From the NCBI GenBank assembly GCA_027575765.1, contig JANBPT010000434.1, positions 1-36,091 of the forward strand: a stretch of DNA of 36,091 nucleotides. The letters are read 5' to 3'. Source of the DNA: Tieghemiomyces parasiticus. Lineage: Eukaryota; Kickxellomycota; Dimargaritomycetes; Dimargaritales; Dimargaritaceae. The notes beneath the pieces are model-generated. The model was not told where the DNA came from. It saw only the letters and a program-made list of their open reading frames with translations, and made no database searches. The translations under genes were made by a program, and so were the position numbers. Every line of letters begins with the position of its first letter. Position 1 is the first letter of the stretch. This document shows, piece by piece, positions 9,894-21,400 of the stretch.

Positions 9894-12800
9894 GGCGACG
9901 GATGGGTCCGAATCGAGGGGCTATGGCGAGTGGAATGATTGTGATCCGTGGGCGTCATCGTGAGGATAGGTAGCGGTGGGGTAGTGTTAAGTAAGAATCA
10001 TGCGATGGGTAGTGCGTTAGTGACTTGCTACCAAGGCGTGTAATTTGAGGAGGAGTCCCAGCGTTAGATTATAAATTTTGGGATCAACTCTCAGTCTCGG
10101 CGAGGAGATAGTCTAAAGGGGGGAGACTAACGCTCAGTCAGGCGGGACTTACATAAGTGCCAATTGAAGGAAAGAGCACGGAATAATAGCTATAATTGGA
10201 GGCGACCGCGATTTGCACGTGGTGGTGGTAACAGCCAATGTACTGTGGGCAAAGAACGGGTCAAGGGAGTCACCGATGATGTGCCCAGACCAACTCAATG
10301 AACAAACTACTGTAGGTAATGGAGTGTAAGGTACAGGGGGTGAATGTAAAATTTACCAAACACGCCGAAACCAGAAAGGCGGGGCGGTAGGAGGGAAAAG
10401 TCACACTGATGCAGGCGGAGTGCGATCAGCCACTGCAAAACGACAGGAATGGCTACGTTGAGGCAGAATAATGAAGCGGTGAAATTGGACGCGGTACTGA
10501 TTGAGGATTGTGGTGAGCTGGACGATAGTAATGGCACGAGAGGGGGCCGTGGAAGAAGACGAAATAAGTGCGCCAAAGGACACACAGCAGAGTAGGCGCC
10601 GAATCGGGGGAGGTAAACCAGACAGGGAGGTATAATGGCGGTAATGGTAGGGGTGAGGAGTCCGGGTTAGTATATATATATAGTCCACAGGAAGCAATAT
10701 ACCCGGTCGGGCGGTCCGGGCGGTGAGGAAATGTGGGGTGGAGAGTGGGGGAGAGCAGACCAGGAAGGCACGCGTTCAGGCGGCGGCGGGTGCTGTTCTG
10801 TAAAGGTTGGTGGTACCAACCCAACGGTAGAGACCAACCAGGAAGCAGAGTGGATAGAAAAAAAATAGGGGACAGGGATGTCGGGGCGGTAGGGGAGTAC
10901 TACTAGATGAGAAAGGGCCAGGACCAGCACCTAAGAGTCGGGAGCGATAACAGGGTGCATAATACAGACCCCCATATGTTTGGTATGGTGGCCTCCGACG
11001 GCACCCTAGCTATTGGGCCGCTTGATCGGCCAAACTGGCGGGGGTAGGATGCGCTGCGAGTAGATGAAGGTGGGAAGTGGAGTGGCAGGCGGGTAGGACA
11101 CGCTCCCAAGCGGAGCCACTGCTGACATGAAAATATAACTTGGTGGGCTATATGGACTAATATGGCCTGTGAAAAAATGGATGGAGCGACCAGCAACCTC
11201 AGTACCCATATGGGTCAGGTGGGAAGCGACGACTAAGAGGTGGTCAAGCGTAAGGGTCGTTAACATTTAGCCACTTGTATCAATCGTGAAGCGCCGCCAC
11301 GACAGTAGATTGGTCGAAAGTCAACGTGGCGGACTGGTCAGATAAGGGAGCGCAGCGTGTATCCGACTTTCTCAATTCAACCAACTGATGGAGTTCTCTC
11401 AAAAAAAAAAATCAGAAAGAAGAGGAGTCTGTGACAATATTGACGTTGGCGGAGCTCGGGAGCACGTTACAAACCACTTCTGGGCGCAGCCTAGCCCCAT
11501 TCATCGAAACGTTGCTCCTCTCCTAGACAGAAAAAATGAAAACAAAGTTCAGAGCCAGGTCCGCACGATGGCACGCCTTAGAATCCAGGGAAAGACCCTA
11601 TCACCGTCAGATAGAAGTAAAACGCTCTGGATACACAACGTCGGAAGAGACCGTGAGGGCAGGTAGGGTGATGCAGAGAGATAGAGCGAGCAGGTGAGAC
11701 GGCGACCGACGCCCCCTTGCCGCCCCATAGGCAGGTGCAACCCTGCATCCCGTTGTACGACGCGGGCCGCACCGTCCGCGGCGAGCGTTAAGCGGCGGCC
11801 AGTAATAGGACAACAAAAAGCCGAAGGTGGCTACCGGTGGCCAGGGTGGCCAATGGAATTGTACTGTGGTAGTGGCCGTCGGCCTCGCCACTGTCATGAC
11901 AGAGAAGGAATGAGTACTCTCCAGTCGGCCTGTGTAGCCCTCCTCCCCCATCCGAACGCGGGCGCTCCGTCGGGTTCTCCTCACTCGCACCTAGCCTTTC
12001 TCATCCATACCAAGTGTCTTCGCGCATCTCCTCCGTGAGTACCGAATAAGAAACGAGACAGGAATAACAAAAGAAGGGACAATCCACGGTGCCGGGATAC
12101 GGAATAGTTTCCATTCAGACGTGAAGGTGGGGTATGCCGAATGACAGAGGTAACCGTAAATGAAGGACAGATACTGAACAGAGAGGTACTTAGAGTGCAC
12201 TGATGAGGAGATTTGGATCGGAGAGAGTCGCCTTGGAACTCTTTCCCAATCACCAATTCTACCTCTTCCTTCGACTGGCAGTGTCAGAGGTAAATATACA
12301 GCAATCTCTCACCCACCGCCATATATAGTGCCTAGTTCCCAAACGTCCACCGGCCGGAAAATGTGGGTCGGTAGATAAAACGGCCAGAAAACAGTCCGCA
12401 TAACGACCAAAAGAACGGCACTCTTAATCTAAATAGAAAAAAATCAACTCGAAACCATCCCACTTGCCGCTGCGACACAGTGGCGCATCTCACATACCGA
12501 GCCATATTATAACCCCTGCCGTTTCTTTCGTTCGGGTCCCGCTACTACTCATTTGCCGATGTCAACCTACCTTAGATTCAGCTCCGGCAGGGCGGCCGTA
12601 TAGGTTCAGGATGGCAAGTTGTTGTAAAGGACTATACGCACTGCAGTGATATGGCAGCGCTTGGCGGTGGTAAGTGTGAAGAGGACAAAATTCGGTTAGG
12701 ATAACAGGGCAGAAGGTAGGGCAGAAGCGTTATGAATACCAGTATAAATAGCTTACATTTTAGTGGGGCCGGGTCAATCGATATAGGCCTCCCGGCTCGG

Positions 12801-15070
12801 GAAGGCTTCACCCTCCGAGCGAATCGGGGCAGGTGATGCTGGCTGCTTGATGGTATATTGAGGAGGGATTGGGCACAGGTGGGTGGGAAACAGTCGGTAC
12901 CATGAGGCGGATATGGCACGAGGAATGGCGAGGGTCGGCAGGACTTGGATCTCAAGTGACATCCCGTACAGAGGTCGTTGCGAGGTGATGATGACCAGCG
13001 AAAATCGCGGGAATCGGGGGGTTTCGTCGCGATGAGGGAAGGGCTGCACACGTGGAAAGCGGTGGGTAGATAGTGCACCAAGTCTGCGCAGTCAACTTGT
13101 ATAATAGATGCAGACCATAAGGATACCGCAAGGGAATGGGTGGGATAGCAGCGGAGAAACTGGCAACAAGCAAGGACGCGGGACCGTGGTAGTAGAGCGG
13201 AAATCCAGGTGGAGGCTGGGCGAGGGGTGTGTCACCGGTGGAAAAGAATGGCGGAGGGGAGGGGCTACCAAAGTTAATGTCATCGGACTAGGATTATATC
13301 CTCCGGCCTGCTCCAAGTCACTTGGGCCATAATGATGTGAAGACGAAAGTATGCTTTTGGAAGCCAACAGAGAGAATGTCTGGCAAGACAGTGCGCATGG
13401 AAAGCGGCCAAGTGGAGCAATTTGCAGAGAATGTAGGTAAACGGCGTGCGCCGCAATCTCCAACACCAAATAGGCCCTCTCTCTTGAAGATATACGGTGA
13501 TTGGAGGGCCGAGTGCCACTGCAATGGGACGCCGCAACAAATACTCTCACGCCCCTGCCCGTCGTCCAGGTGGGGCAACATGAGGGCCGCCGCGGGGGAT
13601 TTACGAGGCGCTTAGGGCAGCCACACCTAATACAATTCTTTAAGCATTTGATTGACAGTAAACGTCAAAGCGCCCAGCGGTAGTATTTGGGCTCACTTAC
13701 GTGATACAAGTGGCTGCTAAAGGCTATGGTTGACCCGAGGGGTGGCACATGGCCTGTATCTTTCGGCAGGTAGATTGCTAGATGCAGTGGATAGAAATAG
13801 GTAATATGATATGCGAAATAAAAACTGGCGACCGCGGGTCTGGTGGTTAGGGGTGTACATTTAATCACGTGTACGCCGGTCTACAGGGTACCTGCAGGAC
13901 CTGGCAGCTACCTAAAGCAACTAGTCCGTGGAATATGAGCTAACCAATCCTGATCAAGAGCGCCTCGGTCGTGGTTCAGTAACCTCACCGTGAGGCTATT
14001 GGATTGGCTACTAGTGCAATTAGCCGCTGAAACAGACGCGGGCCTTCCGTCAAGAATGAGATCTTGTCGCAATAAAACTTTGTACAGTCACAAAACAATA
14101 TCAGTGCGCATCGAGGTGCAAAGAGCTTACGGAATCAGCCCATCCACTGAAGGTGGTGCTGTAGGTGGTGCCTGAGCACTGGAGGGGCCCGCTTAAGTAG
14201 GAGGTCTGCTGGAGTTATTTAAGCAATACGGGGCGCAGGTGATCTGGCACCGGACGGTTGCACTATGTGCACGAGTCGACAATAGTCAGTGTACATGGGG
14301 TTACCGAAAAATCAAAATAAGTCGAGAGGTCCAACAAGAATAACGATGGTAAATTATGTCGTTGACGAGAAAGGAGTGTACACGTCCCTGCCGCAAGAGA
14401 CCACCCGTAAAAATAAGTAACCCGGCCATACTAAACGACTCTGCTTTGCGAGGCTAAGTATCTGCCCCACCTGTTAATGTTGCTGTCCAGGTTTCATGTC
14501 TGTATTTGCCTAGAGTTCCAACCCCCCCCCATTCCACCAGATGCCTATCTGAGGAAGAAAAGGGTGTAGCTGTCATGTTTCGAAACCCAGGGGATCTCAA
14601 CTCTGTCGGGTAAGACCGTTCGAGGCTAGAAGATGGGTTGTCAGCGCCAGGGGTAAAGGAGGCTGGAGATCCGACCTTCATGCCAGCATGGCCCCTGGAG
14701 CGCCACACAAGCGTTTCACTCCCGGAGGAACTATCAAACGATAGGTTTTCTTGCAGTGGGAAAAATCTCATGCCGCTTACCTCTACTCCAGCGCTTCAGC
14801 TTTCCTTCGAAACTAATACACTATACTCTGGTGTCAGCCATTAAATTCATTACAACGCATAGCCTTGCTGTATGACACTACTTTGTACGTCAGTAAACCA
14901 CACAAGCTACTCCGATACCAACCTGTAGCAATTCCTCATCTATTCAACTAACTACCGATTACTTTTATAAGGCGTACTGTGTAACGAAAAAATGTAAGAT
15001 TGTATGCGTGACTAGATTAAAATAATAAGAGGCAATACCGGCGCGAACTGCCGCAGCCGCTACCGTCCTA
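9894..15070. other. 5.2-kb gene-poor region, purine-rich on the plus strand
   Basis: From about 9,900 to 13,600 the plus strand is roughly 65% purine in the lines I counted. Stop codons are purine-rich, so the minus strand stays open in several overlapping frames at once (10307-11266, 11549-12256, 12632-13615). None of these has a recognisable domain, and their mutual overlap argues against coding. A perfect A tract (about 11 bases) lies at 11400, an alternating TA stretch at 10671-10682 and a C tract at 14522-14531. A 105-codon ATG frame at 14454-14771 (-) is also unrecognised. I see no tRNA, rRNA or mobile-element signature. Confidence 0.45.
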
Positions 15071-16760
15071 TTAGTGCTCGCCAAGTATGAGCTCCAGTAC
15101 CCGCCACGCCATAGCTAGGGTTTCAGGGGCAAAATCGGACTGGCTGACCCGCAGTGTGACCCGAAGGAAAGCCGCAAGTTCGTCCGGTTGAAGGTGATCT
15201 TCCGGATGGTCGGCGCGAGCACGCTCAGTCATCTGCCGAATCAGGTCTTCGAGGGGACGTAGCCATCGGTGGGGCGCTTCGAGAACTGTATTGTAGAGCC
15301 AGGCGGCGAAGTGCAAGTAGCTCGCCCGTCCCGACCGCAGTCGGAAGTCCACGACAAAAACCAGGTTGTTAACCTGATTAACCAGTTCCGCCAGATGGTT
15401 CTCATGAATAACACTTACCAGGTGGTAGATTGCGTGCGGGTCGTTCTGGTACCGCGTTTGGAGGTGCTCCACAAGATATGGCTCATACAATTTGGAAACT
15501 TCGGTCAGTATCTTGTCCTGGTCTTTGCCTCGTGTGATTACAGAGTCGATGATCGGTCCCAGGAGCACGGTTTCCATTGAACCAGGAATGTACGCCGAGC
15601 GGTAGATGCACCGCGGGTAAATTAGCTCCAGGTGGCTGGCCGAGGAGGTTGCCAGCCATTGTAATAGTGACTGAGCACCTAAATCGCAGGAGCGGATGCC
15701 GGCACTGCGCAGGATAAAGTTGACTAAATCCTGCGAGTTCCACGGAGAGCGGAAGGCGGTCACCAAGGCATTACTGCCAGCGCTGGTCCGGTCATCCGTA
15801 GAGTCGTACTCAGCAATATCTTTGGCGGTTAACACTGTCGAGCACCCGTCCCAGTCGAGTCGGAAGTCAGCTGCTTCCGTTAGTAACCATTTTAGAAAAT
15901 ATCGATGGTTAGCCTGGCAAGGCCACTGGTAGGCGACGATTCGGAGAGGCAGATGGAAATCCTGGGTCGGGGTACATAGGCAGTGGATACGATATTACGG
16001 TGCTGTTAAAACTAGATCATTAAGGTTATTGGCGAGCAGTTGGACACGGCATGAGTTAGAGCCAACATGGCACCCAGTGAGCAGCCTCAGAGGCCATTGT
16101 AAGTCATATTTTCTCGAGTGTGGTCCACCAGTAGAAGGGATCGGGCAACTTACTGTGATGAGCGCCGAGAACAAATCGTACAGATGTTGCGCTGCACGAG
16201 TACAGGTTATAATCTGGTCTTGAGCCATAACGTCTTGGAACAGATGGATCTGGTTGAAAGGCGGGATCTGGGCCAGTTTACCAAAAGTAGGAGAATCAGT
16301 AAAAAGATGGGGAGCATTAGTAAATTCAATACTGAACAAGTCCATTGTTGATGGCCACTGTCCGTACCAGTTTCCCCTCTGTGCTACAGTGCTAACGCTA
16401 CGGTCGATGATGATTATGTCAGAATCCGCCCTCCCTGACCTTATTTTACTCCGCAATCGATTAGACACCTACCAGGTCGCGAATGCCCTCGACCAAAACT
16501 TGGATCATACCAGCAGCTTCCGTAGCGCAATCGCGTATGACCAGGATCCGAACAGTAAGAGCAAGGAGGGCTATGAGGTCCGGAACCTGTAGGCGAGGGT
16601 TGCTTCCCGGCAGGAGGGCATCCTTCCGGCGGTTGAGGACCGCACTGAAGGCGTATCGGCCAAGTAAGGCTCGTACACCGACCATCCTCAACTGTGTTGA
16701 AAGGTAGGTCGGGTTGTTATCGGGGATATTAGGAGACACGATGACTATAAATGCAGACAT
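15071..16760 (-). CDS. unrecognised helical protein, reconstructed from three exons, about 467 aa
   Basis: I do not recognise the family. Three adjacent minus-strand open frames can be joined without breaking frame: exon 1 16760-16473 (96 codons, ATG with A at -3), exon 2 16378-16154 (75 codons), exon 3 15961-15071 (296 codons plus TAA). The donors are GTAGGT and GTAAGT, the acceptors CACAG and CCCAG, and both introns are phase 0. Exon 3 stays open well upstream of its first in-frame GTG, reading FHLPLRIVAYQWPCQANHRY, so the protein does not begin there. The product is rich in amphipathic leucine helices, with no signal peptide, membrane segment or catalytic motif that I can see, which would fit a scaffold or alpha-solenoid protein. 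Intron 1 is the least certain join. The alternative is a decayed gene. Confidence 0.6.
15962..16153 (-). other. predicted intron 2 of the unrecognised three-exon gene (192 nt)
   Basis: The donor is GTAAGT immediately after an ACA codon. The acceptor is CCCAG after a pyrimidine-rich stretch. A possible branch site, CTAAC, lies mid-intron. Reading straight through meets in-frame stops, and splicing keeps phase 0. Confidence 0.6.
16379..16472 (-). other. predicted intron 1 of the unrecognised three-exon gene (94 nt)
   Basis: The donor is GTAGGT after a CTG codon. A CTGAC branch-like sequence lies about 40 nt before the acceptor CACAG. Other AG dinucleotides nearer the branch site (GTAG at 16398) would break the frame, so the exact acceptor is uncertain. 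Confidence 0.45.
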
Positions 16761-18475
16761 ACTCGTGACAATTAGACAGGGGAGGAGGCTATAGGAATTC
16801 GTGTAAACGGAGACTATTTGAAAAGTAGACCTATGAGGGCGAACCGAGGCGAACACTTATAGCTAAACCACTAGCATCGAAAGATGCCCTCGAAGCCGAA
16901 CATAGTCTACTGAATGGGATGGTAACCTGCCAGGTATGAGGTATTGATAAATGGAACTAGCAGCACCTGCTGCAGGATAGTCCAACAAAGGCATCAGTGA
17001 CTCCCGCGGCCACCGCAGGTGGCCTTGAAGGCATTCCATATTGATCCGGATTTTTCCGAAGTAGCATTATCTATTTGAAGTATGTAAGGCAATCGCGACG
17101 CTATCCCACTTGAATGACTGACCAAGTGACCAATGCTGCTATCATTCCTCGCATGCCGGATATTCCACACCGAATCAGTATCATTCACTATCGTCTTTGC
17201 TACAGCTTTGCCTTGAGTAATACTGCATGTTCCTATATCTAAGATCCATGCTCGTTTCAGTCCATAATTTCCCTACAAAAACAATGTAAATCCCGCCTGC
17301 CGTGCTACTCCCTAGATCTTCCCAAGTAGTGGTGAGTATTGATGTAGATTCAGACATCATTCATTTTTAGACCAATGCAGCTGATATCTACTTGAATGCA
17401 TATCCCCATGTAACCTACCTTCCCTTGACATTTGAAACTGCCACTCACTTGAATAACTTCTCACGAAAATCCCTTAGACCTTCAGTATGTATAAACTGTC
17501 GAGTATGAATTTCCAGCTGCTGAAATAGGTGAATAGGCCAGCAGGAGAGGGTGAAAGTTCACATCCGTAATATCAACAATTATATTAGTTTTAGTTGAAG
17601 GAGGCTTCGGAGTGAACACTAGTCTCTTTCCACCTCCCATACGTACCCCAGTTGCAAAATCGAGGGGAACAGTCAATCCACCAACTCTGAACCACGCTCC
17701 TCTTGTACTACCCCCGTGATGCATTGGCAGTGGCCGATTATAGAAAACAGTGGCGGCTTCACGGCTAATACCCAACTCCTTAACTTAATGGGAGGTGCAC
17801 CTGGCACACCAGCTTTGCCTGTCGTTTCCTATCCAAATTTTCTGCCAGGTTAACCAGCCAACATCCTTTGTGGGCCAATTGACGCCCGTGTTTCCTAAAT
17901 CAAAGCCTCAACTGGTACAATCCACTAGCGTTTACTGTCCGATTACGCTTATCAGTTTGTCTTTGCCCGACATATGCAAAGGAAGTATTTCCCAGTAGCC
18001 TGCACGTCGGAAGCAGTGGGAATCTTCCAAGCCACTCTACCCGAATGGCCCGGCTCTACAGGCCTACAGACTGATAGTGGGCAGAAATCACTAGCCGCTA
18101 CACTGTCTGCCATTACCGGACTAGAGTGCACACCCCTGGCATTATGAAGCCTGTACTGTGTACTTTAGAATCTTATTATAAATTAGATGGTATGATCAGT
18201 TGGAGTGGGAAGGTGGGTCTGGATAATAATAACACACATGCAGACATAATCCAGAGGGCCCAACGTAAGAAGGCCGACGAGCGTTGGGGTGCGCATGATA
18301 TAGAGGAGGGAGAAGAGAACCGGCTACGTGCGAGGCTGGGCCCGGGGAAATTGGGCGAAATGTAACAAAAATGGGAAGATTCCAGCTGTGGATCTATGGG
18401 TCAAAGTGGGAATACGTTGTGCAAAAAAGGTTTCTAAGGCTGTCAACGTCAAAGATGTGAGTGGTGGAGTTGGCA
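16761..18475. other. intergenic between the three-exon gene and the formin
   Basis: No confident gene. A minus-strand frame at 17482-17775 (TTG-initiated) and a plus-strand frame at 17795-17998 (GTG-initiated) lack conventional starts. The latter contains VYCPITLIS, faintly like the YRPISLL block of non-LTR reverse transcriptases, but the similarity is too short to call. I see no AATAAA close to the formin stop. Confidence 0.4.
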
Positions 18476-21400
18476 CTACTGCAGGTTACCGCTGCCTTGC
18501 ATCCGGTTTTCAGCGGCCACCCGCGCCAAGTTGGACGATGACGATCCGCCCCCCTCGGCCTCACTGCCTGCTGGCTGACCATTGAGGGCCTGATCCGACG
18601 GTCGACGGTCAATTTTACCAAGCGGGGACGGTGGGTACGCGGCCACGGTTGCGGCAAGGGTGGGATTGGTGTGCATACCGCTGCGCCGGGACGCCGATCG
18701 GCGCGGGACGAATCCACCGATACTAGTGTTGACAGACGAGTCGGTGGCCGCCGTACTGCCACCGTCGGCCGACCCTTCGCCCTCACTCCCTTCTGTCTCC
18801 TTGATCTTCTGTAACATTTCCCAGGCTTTCGTACCCAGGGACGTGCGGCGCAGGGACCGCCGCACCTCGCTCCGGCGCCGGGACATCATGTCGCGTTTCT
18901 TGCGGCGTGCCAGGGTGTCAAAGTCGTTACCTGTGATAAGCGACTGGAGAAGGTTATCCATGACGCCCTTCTCGGCCTCGCCACCCGTTCCGGTCTCGCC
19001 CCGACTACTGCTTTGCTGGAGCTGCTGTTGCTGCTGTTTCTGGAGTTGCTGCTGGATCCGGCGCTCCTTCTCCTTCTGCTGCTCCTTGCGCTTGGTGTCC
19101 CGTTCCAGGATGCGCTGCCGGCGTTTCTCGTTAGCTTGCCGCCGCTCGGCCTCGGCCGTATTGTCTTTAAGGGCCTTCTCGAACGAACTGGAGAAAGTGC
19201 GGAATATACCAAAGAACTCCTCGGGTGGCATCCGCCCAGCGTCCTCACCATAGAGCTGGGCCACCTCCTTGTAACGGCCTTGCATGTCGGCATACATTTG
19301 CTCGATTCCGGTGAATCGGTCGCGCGCAATGTCATGGAAGCTGGTCATGACGAGTAGGAACCGGTCTTCGGACCCGGACACCGCCGTCCCCGCCTCGGTA
19401 TCAGTTGCGGCGCCGTCCTCGGGTGCGGCGGTCTTGGCCTCTTCCTGGGCCCTGTTCAGCCGCCGCCGGCACACCTCGAGCTCAGTGCCTAGTTCACTCA
19501 GCTTAGTTTTCATTTCGTTGAAATCCTTGCGTAGTTCGTTGGATGACACCCGGCAGGCGTCCTCAACGCCCTTAAACTCCTGCAAAAATTGGATACTGGC
19601 CGGCAGGGTGGCCTCCAGCGTCTCGGCCAAAAAGTGCAACAGGGTGGTCTTGTTGTCGGTGGCCTTGGTGTCTACCAGCTTGTTGAGCGAGTTGATCTTG
19701 AAGCCGAAGGCGCCACCGCGGAATCCGGCGCCGTTCATGAAGTTACCCATGACGAGGATGGTCTCTAGGACCTGCGGAAAGTGCTCGCTGTTGGGGAGTG
19801 CCTCGCAGGCGCGCAACAGAGCGGTAACGTCCGTCCGCAGGTACCCGAACCGTTCCTCGAAGGTGGTCCAGAACAGGAGGGCGTGTAGACGCTGCTCGTA
19901 GCGGTTGATCTTCATCATCTCCACGAAGAAGGCGTCCGCTGAAGCAAGACTGGCCGGGTCGTCGGTGTAGGCCGAGAGGAGGCCCCGTTCGGAGGCAGTC
20001 GGAATGTAGGTCAGCAGCTGCTTGAGAACGTTCTCGGTCAGGATCTCATTGTCACAACGCAGGATGGCCCGTCGCAGGTCCGGGAAGGTGTACTGCTTGA
20101 GGCGGCCCAGCATGAGGTTGACATTGTGCGCCCGCTTGGGATCGAGAACCGATACAGGCTCGCGCGGCCCGCCCTCCTCGTCACCTTCGCCGGTGGTTCC
20201 GGCGGGGGCCCCTCGCCGACCGCCACCGACTGTACGCTTGCTGAGATCAATCGCGGCGGCCCTGGCCGTGAACAGGCCTTCGATGCGGCCCAGGATGCCC
20301 TTGGTGTGCATCATCTCCTCAATCTCGTCCGGGGATAGGCCTTCGACACCGCCTTCCAAGCGCTGCCACACGCTGCTGGCAACCTTGCCGTCGTCCAGCT
20401 TGTCCCACTGTAGGTTTTTAAGTTTGACCTTGGGCACGTAGCGAATCTCCTTGCGGCGCGCCATGCTCATCATGGGTGGTGAGGGCGCCGGTGGGGACGC
20501 CATGGACGGTGCCGGACTGGACCGGCCCGAGGAGCCAGCCTGACGGTTGGCCAGCTGGGCCGCCAAGGTCATGGGCGTGTTGCCCGCCGACGAGCCTGGG
20601 GGTGGTGGCGGCGGGGGTGGCGGTGGCGGTGGTCCAGCCCCAGCGGGCATCCCAGGCGCGGGTGGAGCCGGCGGGGGCGGGGGCGGGGGCGGTGGTGGAG
20701 ACAGTGAACCACTACCAGGCATTGACGGTGCTGGGGGTGCAGGTGGTGCCGGTGGTGGTGGTGGTGGGGGCGGCGGTGGTGGTGGTGGTGGAGGAGGAGG
20801 CGGTGCGACCCCAGAAGCAGCGGGTCCACTTGGTCCCGAGGTCGGACCGGCTGGTATTGCACTCGGCCCGTTCTCAGCTGTGGGTTCCAAAACGTCGTCA
20901 ATGCGACGAGTCTGACGGTGGGCCTCATCGCCGGCATCTTCAAAGAGCTGCTCCAGTTTGGCTTTGGCGGCGGCCATCTTGTTACGGGATAGGGTGCCGC
21001 GGGCTGCGTTGGCCACCTCATCGAGGGAGCCCAGGGGTCCTAACTGGCCTACTGTGCCACCCATGGACGTGCCAGCGAACAGATTAGAGTAACGGGAGAT
21101 GGTATCGCGGGTGTTGGTCCGCAAATTGGCGCCGCTGGCCTGGCTGAGGCGCTGCACCTCGGACTGCAGCTTCTGCGGGTTCACCACCCACCGGCGGCCG
21201 GCCCCATCCGCCCCATCTACAGGGTCAAGTACGTCGCCCTCACGGAGGGCCCGGTTTTCGAGAACCAACTGGTCGTGGTTGGCGTGGAAGGCGGCCTGCT
21301 CCTCGGTCTGGCTCTGAAGGGACTTGACCATCTGCTTGAGCTGGGTGTCCTGGGTCACGAGCTTGCCCTGGAACTGCTCACGTAGCTCCTTGATCTGGTT

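Noticed and set aside
10307..13615. Many overlapping minus-strand frames of 60-150 codons
   Set aside because: They overlap in different frames within purine-skewed DNA where stop codons are rare on the minus strand, and no domain or splice arrangement is convincing.
14454..14771. 105-codon minus-strand frame with ATG
   Set aside because: No domain, and a comparably open frame on the opposite strand over the same DNA. Without conservation data it cannot be supported.
17482..17775. 97-codon minus-strand frame
   Set aside because: It starts with TTG after an in-frame TAA and has no recognised motif. Candidate acceptors exist, but no upstream exon could be found.
20547..20915. Plus-strand poly-glycine open frame of 122 codons
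   Set aside because: It is the antisense shadow of the formin FH1 proline codons and has no independent start or domain.
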